Of a stretch of 64,000 nt of DNA, positions 48,646-60,483 are shown piece after piece. The stretch is taken from the NCBI RefSeq assembly GCF_003344785.1, contig NZ_QPMK01000004.1, positions 237,433-301,432 on the forward strand, in the 5' to 3' direction. Both the position numbers and the translations under genes were made by a program. Under the pieces are notes generated by a model. The model was not told the DNA's origin. It did no database searches and was given only the letters and a program-made list of their open reading frames with translations. The stretch is from Thalassococcus profundi (GTDB lineage: Bacteria; Pseudomonadota; Alphaproteobacteria; Rhodobacterales; Rhodobacteraceae). Every line of letters begins with the position of its first letter. Position 1 is the first letter of the stretch.

Positions 48646-49911
48646 ATGACGAGACCAAGCAACCGGCTGGCCAGCCGCACGATGGCATTCGTTCTTGCAG
48701 GCGGGCGCGGATCGCGCCTCAGGGAGCTGACCGACCGGCGGGTGAAACCGGCGGTCTATTTCGGCGGCAAGACCCGGATCATCGACTTCGCGCTGTCCAA
48801 CGCCCTCAATTCCGGGATCCGCAAGATGGCGGTGGCCACGCAGTACAAGGCGCATTCGCTGATCCGCCATTGCCAACGCGGCTGGAACTTCTTCCGCGCC
48901 GAGCGCAACGAGTTTCTCGACATCCTGCCCGCCTCGCAGCGCGGCGGGGACGAAAACTGGTATCGCGGCACCGCCGATGCCGTAGCGCAGAACATCGACA
49001 TCATCGACAGCTACGGCGTCGATTACGTGCTGATCCTGGCGGGCGATCACATCTACAAGATGGATTACGAGCTGATGATCCAGCAGCACGTGGAAACCGG
49101 CGCCGATGTGACCGTCGGCTGCCTGACGGTGCCGCGCGCAGAGGCATCTGCCTTCGGCGTCATGGCGGTGGACGGCGACGACCGGATCACCAGTTTCCTG
49201 GAAAAGCCCGCCGATCCGCCCGGAACGCCCGACGATCCCGAGGTGGCGCTGGCGTCGATGGGCATCTACGTCTTCGACTGGACATTCCTGCGCGACCTGC
49301 TGATCCGCGATGCGGCTGACGACAGCTCGAGCCACGATTTCGGCAACGACCTGATCCCCGAGATCGTCGCCAAGGGCACCGCGCAAGCGCACCGTTTCAC
49401 CGACAGCTGCGTCAAGCACGACCCGGCCGCCCCGGCCTACTGGCGCGACGTGGGGACGGTGGATGCCTTCTGGAAGGCGAATATCGACCTCACCGGTTTC
49501 ACCCCCGATCTCGACCTCTGGGACACCGACTGGCCGATCTGGACCTATTCTGAATCGGTTCCCCCGGCCAAGTTCATCCACAACGAGGCGAAGCGCCGCG
49601 GCACGGCGACCTCTTCGCTGGTGTCGGGCGGTTGCATCATCTCGGGCACCGAGATCTCGGAATCGCTGCTCTTCACACAGGTCCACACCAATTCCTATTC
49701 GCAACTGCACCAGGCTGTGGTGCTGCCCTATGTCAACGTCGCGCGCCATGCGCGGCTGTCCAAGGTGGTGATCGACCGCGGCGTGCACATTCCCGAGGGC
49801 CTGGTGGTGGGCGAAGACCCCGAGGAAGACGCCAAGTGGTTCCGCGTCAGCGATACCGGCGTCACGCTCATCACCAAGGCGATGATCGACCGGAGGGCCG
49901 CCGCCTTATGA
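48646..49911 (+). CDS. glgC: Glucose-1-phosphate adenylyltransferase
   Basis: 421 residues. [20 protein letters not shown] is the pyrophosphorylase nucleotide site, and [14 protein letters not shown] and [14 protein letters not shown] are substrate blocks. The C-terminal part is a left-handed beta-helix. The enzyme makes ADP-glucose, the regulated step of bacterial glycogen synthesis. GGGAGGGGAAAG precedes the start. Its stop overlaps the glgA start in ATGA. Confidence 0.97.
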   Translation: MTRPSNRLASRTMAFVLAGGRGSRLRELTDRRVKPAVYFGGKTRIIDFALSNALNSGIRKMAVATQYKAHSLIRHCQRGWNFFRAERNEFLDILPASQRGGDENWYRGTADAVAQNIDIIDSYGVDYVLILAGDHIYKMDYELMIQQHVETGADVTVGCLTVPRAEASAFGVMAVDGDDRITSFLEKPADPPGTPDDPEVALASMGIYVFDWTFLRDLLIRDAADDSSSHDFGNDLIPEIVAKGTAQAHRFTDSCVKHDPAAPAYWRDVGTVDAFWKANIDLTGFTPDLDLWDTDWPIWTYSESVPPAKFIHNEAKRRGTATSSLVSGGCIISGTEISESLLFTQVHTNSYSQLHQAVVLPYVNVARHARLSKVVIDRGVHIPEGLVVGEDPEEDAKWFRVSDTGVTLITKAMIDRRAAAL

Positions 49912-51320
49912 CCAACGTCCTGTCCGTCGCGTCGGAATGCGTGCCGCTGGTCAAGACCGGCGGCCTTGCAGACGTGGCGGGCGCTCTGCCCGGCGCCATG
50001 GCGGGGCTGGGCCACGACATGCGCACGCTGCTGCCGGGCTATCCGGCGGTACGCGCGGCGGTGGACCGCGACGCGGCGGTGCTGGACCTGGGCCAGGTTT
50101 TCGGCGGGCCGGCGCGGGTCCTGCGCGGCGCCCTCGGCAAGCAGGTGCTTTACGTTTTAGACGCGCCGCATCTCTTCGACCGGCCGGGCTCGATCTACCT
50201 CGGCCCCGATGGCACCGACTGGCCCGACAATCCCGAACGCTTCGCCGCCCTGTCAGACACCGCCGCGCGCATCGGCGCGGAGGGAATCGAGGGCTGGCAG
50301 CCCGAAATTCTGCACCTGCACGACTGGCAGGCAGGGCTGGCGCCGGTCTACCTGCAGCAGCGCGGCGCCGCGGGTCGCGTGGCGACGCTGCTGACCATCC
50401 ACAACATCGCCTTCCAGGGACTGGCCCCGGCGACGCGGCTGGACCGGCTGGGCCTGCCCGAAGACGGTTTTACCCCCAGCGGTTTCGAATATTACGGTCG
50501 GATCAGCGCACTCAAGGCCGGGCTGGTCTATGCCGACGGCCTCAGCACCGTCAGCAGCACCTATGCGGACGAGCTGACGACGCAGGAATTCGGCATGGGC
50601 CTCGACGGCGTACTGCGCGACCGGCAGGCGGCGCTGACGGGCATCCTCAACGGCATCGACCTCGGTGTCTGGACGCCACCCTACCGCGCGCCCCGCGGCA
50701 AGGCCAAGCACACCCGCGCGCTTCGCGCAGAAATTGGTCTGCCCGACAGCGACGGGCCGCTCTTCGTGGTGATCTCGCGTCTGACCGAACAGAAGGGCCT
50801 CGACCTGCTGATCGACGCCCTGCCCGACCTCGTCTCGGCGGGCGGGCAGCTGGCGCTGCTCGGTTCGGGCGATGCGGCGATGGAAAAGGCCTTCCGCGAC
50901 GCCGCCACCCGCCATGCAGGCGTCGCGGTACGCATCGGCTACGACGAGGACCTGGCCCGGAAACTCATCGCGGGAGGCGATGTGATCCTGGTGCCGTCAC
51001 GGTTCGAGCCCTGCGGGCTGACGCAGCTTTATGGGCTGCGCTTCGGCACGTTGCCGCTGGTGTCGCTCACGGGCGGGCTGGCGGACACGGTGATCCCCGC
51101 CAGCCCTGCCGGGCTGGCTGCGGGGGTCGCGACCGGGTTCCAGTTTCACCCGGTCACTGCTCAGGCCCTGCGCCGGGCGCTGCAAAGCGTCTTCGCGCTC
51201 TGGCCCGAGCGAAAGATATGGGAGGGGATGATGCGCAACGCCATGGCCCATCCGGTCGGCTGGGATCAGTCGGCCCGGGACTATGCTGCCCTTTACGAGA
51301 GCCTCAAGAAGACCCCATGA
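49908..51320 (+). CDS. glgA: Glycogen synthase (ADP-glucose type)
   Basis: 470 residues starting [20 protein letters not shown], with the KTGG substrate motif of GT5 synthases. [26 protein letters not shown] and [19 protein letters not shown] (ADP-glucose site) follow. It elongates alpha-1,4 chains. The gene overlaps glgC and glgX by 4 nt each (ATGA), so glgC-glgA-glgX are translationally coupled. Confidence 0.97.
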   Translation: MTNVLSVASECVPLVKTGGLADVAGALPGAMAGLGHDMRTLLPGYPAVRAAVDRDAAVLDLGQVFGGPARVLRGALGKQVLYVLDAPHLFDRPGSIYLGPDGTDWPDNPERFAALSDTAARIGAEGIEGWQPEILHLHDWQAGLAPVYLQQRGAAGRVATLLTIHNIAFQGLAPATRLDRLGLPEDGFTPSGFEYYGRISALKAGLVYADGLSTVSSTYADELTTQEFGMGLDGVLRDRQAALTGILNGIDLGVWTPPYRAPRGKAKHTRALRAEIGLPDSDGPLFVVISRLTEQKGLDLLIDALPDLVSAGGQLALLGSGDAAMEKAFRDAATRHAGVAVRIGYDEDLARKLIAGGDVILVPSRFEPCGLTQLYGLRFGTLPLVSLTGGLADTVIPASPAGLAAGVATGFQFHPVTAQALRRALQSVFALWPERKIWEGMMRNAMAHPVGWDQSARDYAALYESLKKTP

Positions 51321-53413
51321 AAACCTCGAACGCTCTGGCCCCCGGCCATGCCGCCCCCCTGGGGGCCACCTTCGACGGCGAAGGTGTCAATTTCGCCGTC
51401 TTCTCCGAACATGCCACGCGCATGACGCTGTGCCTCTTTTCCGAGGACGGCAAGACGGAAACCCATCGCATCGACCTGCCCGAACGCAACGGCGACGTCT
51501 GGCACGGTTACGTGTCGGGGCTGAAGCCCGGGCAGCTTTACGGGCTGCGCGCGGACGGGCCCTATGCGCCGTTCCACGGCCACCGGTTCAACTACAACAA
51601 GCTGCTGCTCGATCCCTACGCCAAGCGCCTGACCGGCCATCCGCAATGGCACGACGCGCTGATGGGCTACACGGTGGGCGACAGCAAGGGCGACCTGAGC
51701 TTCGACCGCCGCGACAGCGCGCCCTACATGCCGCGCTGCGTGGTCGAGGACCCGAGTTTCGCCTGGGGCGACGACCATGTCCGCCCGATGACGCCGCTCT
51801 CCAAGACCATCGTCTACGAGGCGCATGTGAAGGGCCTCGCCCAACAGCATCCCGACGTGACAGACAAGGGCGGGTTCCTTGGCCTCGCCTCGGACCCGAT
51901 GCTGGAGCATCTCACGAAACTCGGCATCACCGCGATCGAGCTTCTGCCGGTCCATGCCTTCACCGACGACCGGTTCCTCGTTGAAAAGGACCTGCGCAAC
52001 TACTGGGGCTACCAGACACTGGGCTTCTTCGCGCCCGACCCGCGCTATCTGAGCAAAGGCGCGCTGTGGGAGTTCCAGCACATGGTCGCGCGGCTGCACG
52101 CCGCCGGCATCGAGGTGCTGCTCGACGTGGTCTACAACCACACCTGCGAAGGCGACGAGATGGGGCCGACCCTGTCGTTCCGGGGGTTGGACAACCGCAG
52201 CTATTACCGGCTGACCGACGACCACCGCCATTCGATCAACGACACCGGATGCGGCAACACCGTGAACGTCGAACACCCGATGGTCATGCGGATGATCGTC
52301 GATTCACTGCGCTACTGGGTCGAGGTCATGGGCGTCGACGGCTTCCGCTTCGACCTCTGTTCGACACTGGGGCGCACGTCGCGTGGCTTTGACCGCAACG
52401 CGGCGTTCTTCCAGGCGGTGCGGCAGGACCCGGTGCTGGCGCATGTGAAGCTGATCGCGGAGCCTTGGGACATCGGCCCCGGCGGCTACCAGGTCGGAGG
52501 GTTCCCGCCGCCCTTCTCGGAGTGGAACGACAAGTACCGCGACGCGGTGCGCGCGTACTGGCGCGGCGACGAGGGCATGGTGCCCGAACTGGCCGAGCGG
52601 CTGACCGGATCGGCGGTGCAGTTCGACCATTCCGGCCGCCCCGCCACCGCCTCGGTCAATCTGCTGACGGCGCATGACGGCTTCACCCTCATGGACGTGG
52701 TCAGTTACAACGACCGCCACAACGAGGCCAACGGCGAAGACAACCGCGACGGCCACGGCAACAACATCTCGGACAACATGGGCGTCGAAGGCCCGACCGA
52801 CGACGCCGGGATCATCGCGGCCCGCGCGCAGCGCCGGCGCAACCTGATGGCGACGCTGCTGCTGAGCCAGGGCACGCCGATGATCCTCGCCGGCGACGAG
52901 CTGGGCAATTCGCAAAGCGGCAACAACAACGCCTATTGTCAGGACAACGAGATCGGCTGGATCGACTGGGACAGCACCGATCCGGACTTCCTGGCCTTCG
53001 TCCAGCGGCTCATCGCCTTTCGCAAGGAGCACCCGATCCTGCGGCAGAAACGCTTTCTGCATTCGCGCGAACGGCTGGTGGACGGGTTGCAGGACCTGTT
53101 CTGGTGGCGCGCCGACGGGACCGAGATGGAGGACGACGACTGGAACGAACCGGACCTGAGCCTGCTATGCGCCGAGATGCGGATGGCCTCGGGCACGCCG
53201 TCCTATGCCGCGCGGGAAGAGGCGCTGTTCCTGGTCTTCAACAACGGCGACGACGCCGAGCTTTGCCTGCCCGCAGCCCCCGAAAAGCGCCACTGGGTGC
53301 GCCATCTCGACACCGCCTCACCCGAGAGCGAACCCACGCCCGAAACCACCCGCGACGTGACCATCGCGGGGCAGTCCGTGGGCGTCTGGGTGCAGGAGTT
53401 GCGCGATGGCTGA
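51317..53413 (+). CDS. glgX: Glycogen debranching enzyme
   Basis: 698 residues from ATG 51317 ([20 protein letters not shown]). CBM48 is followed by a GH13 isoamylase-type domain: DVVYNHTCEGDEMGP, GVDGFRFDLCSTLGRT (nucleophile Asp), LIAEPWDIGPGGYQVG (Glu) and LTAHDGFTLMDVVSYNDRHN. The last block is characteristic of GlgX. It hydrolyses alpha-1,6 branches of phosphorylase-limit glycogen. The stop overlaps the malQ start by 8 nt. Confidence 0.96.
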   Translation: MKTSNALAPGHAAPLGATFDGEGVNFAVFSEHATRMTLCLFSEDGKTETHRIDLPERNGDVWHGYVSGLKPGQLYGLRADGPYAPFHGHRFNYNKLLLDPYAKRLTGHPQWHDALMGYTVGDSKGDLSFDRRDSAPYMPRCVVEDPSFAWGDDHVRPMTPLSKTIVYEAHVKGLAQQHPDVTDKGGFLGLASDPMLEHLTKLGITAIELLPVHAFTDDRFLVEKDLRNYWGYQTLGFFAPDPRYLSKGALWEFQHMVARLHAAGIEVLLDVVYNHTCEGDEMGPTLSFRGLDNRSYYRLTDDHRHSINDTGCGNTVNVEHPMVMRMIVDSLRYWVEVMGVDGFRFDLCSTLGRTSRGFDRNAAFFQAVRQDPVLAHVKLIAEPWDIGPGGYQVGGFPPPFSEWNDKYRDAVRAYWRGDEGMVPELAERLTGSAVQFDHSGRPATASVNLLTAHDGFTLMDVVSYNDRHNEANGEDNRDGHGNNISDNMGVEGPTDDAGIIAARAQRRRNLMATLLLSQGTPMILAGDELGNSQSGNNNAYCQDNEIGWIDWDSTDPDFLAFVQRLIAFRKEHPILRQKRFLHSRERLVDGLQDLFWWRADGTEMEDDDWNEPDLSLLCAEMRMASGTPSYAAREEALFLVFNNGDDAELCLPAAPEKRHWVRHLDTASPESEPTPETTRDVTIAGQSVGVWVQELRDG

Positions 53414-55301
53414 TCGCCTGCGCGCCCTTGCGGATGCCTATGGCATCCTGCCCGCCTTCAAGGACGTGACCGGCGTCCGGCGCGAGACCGGCGACGCCAG
53501 CAGGCGGGCTCTGCTGGCGGCAATGGGGATCGATCTTTCGGATCCCGCCGCGATGGACGCCGCGCTGTCCGAGGCCGATCCGGCACAGCGCCGCCTGCCG
53601 CGCTGGCAGGTTCTGCGGCCGGGACAGGGCGCCGATCTGCCGCTGGGCGAAGACACCCCGTGGCACATCCTGCGCGAGGATGGCCGCTGCCACGAAGGCC
53701 GCGGTCCCGCCCTGCCCGGCCTGCCGCTGGGCCGCCACCGACTGACTGCTATCGGCGAGACCTGCTGGCTGCTCTGCGCGCCGCCGCGCCTGCCGCTTCC
53801 GCCGCGTTGCTGGGGGCTGATCGCGCCGCTGGCGGGCCTGCGCACCGCCGCGCAGGGCGGCATCGGCGATTACGGCGACCTCGCGCGGCTGGCGACCGGT
53901 GCCGCACAGCATGGCGCGGCCTTTCTCGGCATCAATCCGGTACATGCGGGCTTCCTGACCGATCCCGGCGGCTTCAGCCCCTACACGCCGTCGCACCGCA
54001 GGCGCCTCTCGGCGATCCACATTCCCGCAGAGCACACCCGCAGCCGCGGCGCGCTCATCGACTATGCCGCCGACATCCCGGCGCGGATCGCTGCATTGGA
54101 GACGGAGTTTCACCGCGAGGGCGCGCAGGCTGCGGCATTCAACGCCTATCTCGCCGCCGAGGGCGCGCATTTGCAGACCTTTGCCCTGCACCAGGCGCTG
54201 TCGGAACGTCATGGGCCGTATTGGCACCACTGGCCCGAAGCACTGCAGGACCCCGAGAGCGCCGAGACGGCGCAAGCGGCGACGGAGCTGGCCGACCGGG
54301 TGCGGTTTCACGCCTGGCTGCAATGGCGCGCCGATGCGGAGCTGGGGCGCGCCGCCCGGACCGCCGTGCAGGCGGGCATGGGGCTCGGCCTCTACCTCGA
54401 CCTCGCGGTCGGCACCCATCCGCACGGGGCCGAGACTTGGGAGGACCGCACCAGCTTTGCCTTCGGCGCCTCGCTGGGCGCACCGCCCGATGCCTTTGCC
54501 AAGGACGGGCAGAACTGGAACCTCGCGCCCTTCAATCCGCGCGCGCTGCTGGCCACCGGATTTGCCCCGCTGGCGGAAACCCTGCGGCGGCAGTTGCGGC
54601 ACTGCGGGATGCTGCGGATCGACCATATCCTCGGCTTTGACCGCGCCTACTGGGTGCCGGAAGGCGCGCCGGGGGCCTATGTCCAGATGCCCCGCGACGC
54701 GATGCTGGCGGTGGTGCGGATCGAGGCCGCGCGCGCCGGGGCCGTGATCGTTGGCGAGGACCTGGGCAACATCCCCGACGGACTGCAGAAGGCGTTGGCA
54801 GCAAGCGGCATCCTCGGATGCCGGCTGACGATCTTCGAACAGATCGGGCGCAAGACCCCGCGCTTTCGCAGCCCGCGCCGCTGGCCGCCCGCGACCTTGG
54901 GCAGTTTCTCGTCGCACGACCTGCCCACCTGGGAAGGCTGGCGCAAGGGGGCCGAGATCACCGCCCGCACGGACCGCGGCCTTATGGACCCAAAGGTCGG
55001 CGCGGCGGCCCTGGCGCATCGCAAGGCCGAAACCGCGGCGCTCGACCGCGTGACGGCCAAGGCGTCGGACACCGACCCCGCAAGCCAGGACGCCATGCAC
55101 GCGCATCTGGCACAGGCCGCGAGTCGCGTGGTGGCCGTGCAGATCGAGAACATTCTTGATATGCAGGACCAGCCCAACCTGCCGGGCACCGTCGGTGAAT
55201 ACCCGAACTGGCGGCAGCGCCTGCCGCTCGACACCGACGCCATCGCCCGCGATCCGCGCCTCGACCGGGCCGCGCGGATCATGAAAGACAACGGACGTTA
55301 G
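53406..55301 (+). CDS. malQ: 4-alpha-glucanotransferase (amylomaltase)
   Basis: 631 residues from ATG 53406 (MADRLRALADAYGILPAFKD). The GH77 triad is visible: Asp406 in GMLRIDHILGFDRAYWVP, Glu451 in IVGEDLGNIPDGL and Asp505 in SSHDLPTWEGW. YLDLAVGTHPHGAETW is another family block. The enzyme transfers maltodextrin segments, helping GlgP and GlgX degrade glycogen. ATGGCTGA is shared with the end of glgX. The N-terminal 140 residues form the extension seen in many bacterial MalQ proteins. Confidence 0.95.
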   Translation: MADRLRALADAYGILPAFKDVTGVRRETGDASRRALLAAMGIDLSDPAAMDAALSEADPAQRRLPRWQVLRPGQGADLPLGEDTPWHILREDGRCHEGRGPALPGLPLGRHRLTAIGETCWLLCAPPRLPLPPRCWGLIAPLAGLRTAAQGGIGDYGDLARLATGAAQHGAAFLGINPVHAGFLTDPGGFSPYTPSHRRRLSAIHIPAEHTRSRGALIDYAADIPARIAALETEFHREGAQAAAFNAYLAAEGAHLQTFALHQALSERHGPYWHHWPEALQDPESAETAQAATELADRVRFHAWLQWRADAELGRAARTAVQAGMGLGLYLDLAVGTHPHGAETWEDRTSFAFGASLGAPPDAFAKDGQNWNLAPFNPRALLATGFAPLAETLRRQLRHCGMLRIDHILGFDRAYWVPEGAPGAYVQMPRDAMLAVVRIEAARAGAVIVGEDLGNIPDGLQKALAASGILGCRLTIFEQIGRKTPRFRSPRRWPPATLGSFSSHDLPTWEGWRKGAEITARTDRGLMDPKVGAAALAHRKAETAALDRVTAKASDTDPASQDAMHAHLAQAASRVVAVQIENILDMQDQPNLPGTVGEYPNWRQRLPLDTDAIARDPRLDRAARIMKDNGR

Positions 55302-56945
<1,644 letters not shown>

Positions 56946-56962
56946 GAACGACAGGAGGCCCC

Positions 56963-59332
56963 ATGGCCCTGCAAGACCGCATCATCTATGACGCCGACGC
57001 CGCCGCCGCCCGCGCGGACGAATGCCAGGAGATCCTCACCACCACGCCCAAACGCTTCGACGCCGAACAGAAGGTGGCGCGTTACCTCGGCGGACAGGTC
57101 GAGGGCGACATGGCCTATTTCGGCTTCTGGATCCCGGATCTGCAGGACCTGCGGGTGCCTTCGGGCGACATCTTCCTCGAACTGCTCGACTCGGTCGAAC
57201 CGATGGACCTGACCGTGGCGCACCAGGACGTGCCGTTCGAGAGGGTCTTCGTGCCGATCGTGCGGCTCGATGCCTATTGCTTTTCGGCGGTGCGCGGCAT
57301 GCGGCCCGGGCGGCGCGACCAGATCGGCGATTTCTACGCGCTGGTCTGGCGCGACAGCGAAGGCGTCTGGCACCGCATCTTCGATCCGCTGGCCATGTCC
57401 CTGCCCTTCGGCGCCATGGCCCCGGCAGAACTCTACGACGTGGCCGCCATGCAGGAGGCGCGCGGCGACAAGGACTACTGGTCCGCGTTCGCGGGCGACG
57501 ACCCGCACAAGTTCGGGCCGCCCACCAACATCCTGCAGATCCACGTGCCCACTGCCACCGCGGGCGGCACCATCGCGGCGCTGACCCGGCATTTCGAGCG
57601 GCTGGCCGAACGGGTGGCGCGCGACCTGCCGCGCGAACCTTCGGACCGGATCTTCCTGGGCTACGACGCGGTGCAGCTTTTGCCGGTGGAGCCCACGACC
57701 GTCTACGAGACCGGCCCGGACTTCTGGACCGAATCCGATACCACCGACGAGCACCTGACAGTGTCGCTGCTGCGGCCCGATACCACCAACTGGGGCTATG
57801 ACATCGTCATCTCAGGCATGGGCACGGTCAACCCGGTGCTGCTGGAAAGCGGCCGTCCGGACGAACTGGTGGATCTTGCCGCCGTGCTGCACAACTTTCC
57901 GACCCGGCCCAAACGGCTTATCTTCGACGTGGTCTACGGCCATTCCGACAACCAGGGCCTGCGCGCGCTGTCGAGCCATTTCTTCGCCGGGCCGAACATG
58001 TACGGCCAGAACCTCGACTACCAGAACCCTGCCGTGCGGGCGATCCTGCTGGAGATGCAGCGCCGCAAGGTGAACTTCGGCGCCGACGGGGTGCGTGTCG
58101 ACGGGGCGCAGGATTTCAAGTTCTGGGACCCGTCCGAACAGGTGCTGAAGCACGACGACGACTACCTACAAAGCATGGCCGATATCGAACAGGAGGTCGC
58201 GGGCACCCGCTACCGCCCCTGGTTCATCTTCGAGGACGGCCGCCCCTGGCCCGACGAGGACTGGGAACTGAGCTCGACCTACAGGTCGGTGATCGAAAAG
58301 CAGCGCGACGACGACGTGTTCCAGTGGGGGCCGCTGACCTTTGCCCACAACACGCCGTTCCTCTACACCTTCTGGCTGGGCAAGTACTGGCGCATCCGTG
58401 AATGCCTGAACGTCGGGGCGAACTGGATTTCCGGCACGTCGAACCACGACACCCTGCGCCGCGGCACGCAGGTGAGCCCGAAGATGAACATCAACACCCG
58501 GCTCGGCCTCAGCCGGATGGAGATTCTCGACAAGGCCTATGACAACCCGGCGGTGCATACCCTCACCTATGCCGCCCTGCCCGGCGTGCCGATGGATTTC
58601 CTCAACGCCATGGCGCGCGGGTCCTGGGGGTTCATTCGCAACCAGGACGACAAGTACGGGGTCAAGGTCGTGGCCGAGGAAGCCATCAGCCTGAAATGGC
58701 AGGTGGACGAATACGCCTATTCGATCCCCTACAACTTCCGTCGTCTGAAAGAGTTGGGCTTCGAAACCCGCGACCAGCTGGCGCGGTTCTGCGAATTCCT
58801 GCCGGCGCTGGTCGAGGTAACCGAATACGACCTCGAGGACATCGCCCGGCTGCTGAACGCGACCGATCCGAAACTGGCCGGACCGCATTACACGGTGAAC
58901 ACCCTGAAAGAGGTGGCGCGGGCCTGGATGGATGACATGCACGACTACTGCAACATCGTCCATTCGCTGCCGGGGCTTGACCCGGTGCAATGCGCCTTTA
59001 CCCACAATCTGCGTGAATTCCGTCGCGCAAGGCCTTGGTTGCGCGATAATTTCGGGCCAAAGGACCATTTCGGATACATCGAGCCTCTGGACGGCCGTAC
59101 CGTGTTTACATCGCTGCGGCACGGCCCGGACGGCGAACAGGTGTTTTCGGTGATCCATATGGAAGGCAAGGAAACCGCGGACGTCGATCCGCTGCGGCTG
59201 GGCATTCCCGGCACAGAAGGCTTCGGCTGGGATTGTGTGCTGCGCACGCCCGGCATCGGAGAGGATTACCTGAGCGGCCCGATCGTGCTGCGGGATTCCA
59301 TGGCGCTGGTGTTCGCGCGGGCACCGCAGTAG
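56963..59332 (+). CDS. GH13-like glycoside hydrolase, probable glucosylglycerol hydrolase type
   Basis: 789 residues, with GGAGG before ATG 56963. The N-terminal 200 residues lack a motif I recognise. The rest shows divergent GH13 motifs: RLIFDVVYGHSDNQG, GVRVDGAQDF (Asp380), FIFEDGRPW (Glu424) and ISGTSNHDTLRR (Asp496), a plausible nucleophile, acid/base and third acid. Overall pattern and length recall glucosylglycerol hydrolase (GghA-type) proteins, which split the osmolyte glucosylglycerol. That assignment is from memory and moderate. It is the last gene of the glycogen run, 17 nt after pgm, which fits a glucose-releasing enzyme. Confidence 0.75.
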   Translation: MALQDRIIYDADAAAARADECQEILTTTPKRFDAEQKVARYLGGQVEGDMAYFGFWIPDLQDLRVPSGDIFLELLDSVEPMDLTVAHQDVPFERVFVPIVRLDAYCFSAVRGMRPGRRDQIGDFYALVWRDSEGVWHRIFDPLAMSLPFGAMAPAELYDVAAMQEARGDKDYWSAFAGDDPHKFGPPTNILQIHVPTATAGGTIAALTRHFERLAERVARDLPREPSDRIFLGYDAVQLLPVEPTTVYETGPDFWTESDTTDEHLTVSLLRPDTTNWGYDIVISGMGTVNPVLLESGRPDELVDLAAVLHNFPTRPKRLIFDVVYGHSDNQGLRALSSHFFAGPNMYGQNLDYQNPAVRAILLEMQRRKVNFGADGVRVDGAQDFKFWDPSEQVLKHDDDYLQSMADIEQEVAGTRYRPWFIFEDGRPWPDEDWELSSTYRSVIEKQRDDDVFQWGPLTFAHNTPFLYTFWLGKYWRIRECLNVGANWISGTSNHDTLRRGTQVSPKMNINTRLGLSRMEILDKAYDNPAVHTLTYAALPGVPMDFLNAMARGSWGFIRNQDDKYGVKVVAEEAISLKWQVDEYAYSIPYNFRRLKELGFETRDQLARFCEFLPALVEVTEYDLEDIARLLNATDPKLAGPHYTVNTLKEVARAWMDDMHDYCNIVHSLPGLDPVQCAFTHNLREFRRARPWLRDNFGPKDHFGYIEPLDGRTVFTSLRHGPDGEQVFSVIHMEGKETADVDPLRLGIPGTEGFGWDCVLRTPGIGEDYLSGPIVLRDSMALVFARAPQ

Positions 59333-59352
59333 CCGCTGCCCGCCGCGACCGC

Positions 59353-59376
59353 CTGGCAGGGCGTCAGCCCTGCCAG
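59353..59376. terminator. Convergent hairpin overlapping the 3' end of the amidohydrolase gene
   Basis: CTGGCAGGGC (59353-59362) pairs perfectly over 10 bp with GCCCTGCCAG (59367-59376). The loop GTCA contains the stop codon of the minus-strand gene. It lies 20 nt after the plus-strand hydrolase stop and could end both transcripts. Confidence 0.65.
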
Positions 59377-60383
59377 CCTTCCAGGAAGGACCTGAGGTTC
59401 GGCCCAAGCTCGGGTTGGAGATAGCCGCCCTCCTGCACGATCACCGTCGGCAAGTCCAGCGAGGCAATCCGCGCCGCAATTGAGGCAAAGCCCGAGGTTG
59501 TAACCGCAAGCCCTTGAAACGGATCGTTTTCATGGGCGTCGAGTCCCAGCGCCACGACCAGCGCGTCGCAGCCGAATAGCTCGATCCGTTCCAGCCCGTT
59601 TTCAAGCGCGGCGAGAAAGCCGTCGTCGCCGGTGCCCCGATCCAGGGGCAGGTTCAGGTTCGTACCCTCGCCCGGCCCGCGCCCGCGTTCATGGGCATGC
59701 CCCCAGAAGAACGGATAGAACCGCGCGGGGTCGGCATGGACCGACACGGTCAGCACCTCTGGATCGTCGTAAAAGATGCCCTGCGTGCCGTTGCCGTGAT
59801 GCACGTCGACGTCGAGGATCGCCGGACGGCAGCCCGCGCGCAGCAGCGCCTTGGCGGCGATGGCGGCGTTGTTGAGGAAACAGAAACCGCCCGCCATGTC
59901 GGAAAAGGCGTGATGCCCCGGCGGACGGCAGAGCGCATAGACCGCCTGTTCGCCCGACAGAACCGCCTGGGCGCCGCTCACCGCGCTCTGCGCCGAAAGA
60001 TAGGCCGAGGCCCAGGTGTGCGGCCCGATGGGACAGGCGGTGTCGGCCATGTGCCAGCCCGCCTGGCCCACCATGCCGTCGGGGTAGCTCACCCCGTGGC
60101 GATTCGGATGCACGTTGGGCACGACTTCTTCCGAAGCGCCGTCCATACGTTGCCAGCGCGCGTGAATGTTCTGCAAAAACGCAAGGTATTCAGACGGATG
60201 CACGTCGGAAATGAAGGCGATACCATGATCCTCGGGCACTGAGAATTCGCAGCCCGCAGCAACCGCGGCCTCGTGAAGCACTTCGGCGCGCCGGGGTTGT
60301 TCCGGGCTTGGGCGCAGCACGCCGTTGGCCAGGAAGGTCTGCGGGTCATGGGCCGTCTGGCCGGGATCGAAAAACGCTTTCAT
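59364..60383 (-). CDS. Histone-deacetylase-superfamily amidohydrolase, acetylpolyamine-amidohydrolase-like
   Basis: 339 residues from ATG 60381-60383 (MKAFFDPGQTAHDPQTFLAN). The active-site blocks are intact: RPPGHHAFSDMAGGFCFLNN, ILDVDVHHGNGTQGIFY (zinc Asp and His) and LDAHENDPF with the second zinc Asp. Length and the FDPGQTAHDP start match bacterial acetylpolyamine amidohydrolases of about 340 residues, cytoplasmic zinc enzymes that deacetylate polyamines or related amides. The upstream in-frame start at 60500 adds residues outside the family. It is convergent with the glg run. Confidence 0.92.
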   Translation of the reverse strand: MKAFFDPGQTAHDPQTFLANGVLRPSPEQPRRAEVLHEAAVAAGCEFSVPEDHGIAFISDVHPSEYLAFLQNIHARWQRMDGASEEVVPNVHPNRHGVSYPDGMVGQAGWHMADTACPIGPHTWASAYLSAQSAVSGAQAVLSGEQAVYALCRPPGHHAFSDMAGGFCFLNNAAIAAKALLRAGCRPAILDVDVHHGNGTQGIFYDDPEVLTVSVHADPARFYPFFWGHAHERGRGPGEGTNLNLPLDRGTGDDGFLAALENGLERIELFGCDALVVALGLDAHENDPFQGLAVTTSGFASIAARIASLDLPTVIVQEGGYLQPELGPNLRSFLEGWQG

Positions 60384-60483
60384 GCGTTGAGCAAACCACG
60401 CCCTGCGCCGCTTGTCACCCGTTGCGCGGTCCGGTGTCCGCCGAAGCGCGCGCCGGCCGAACAACTTACCGGAGTTTCCCCCG

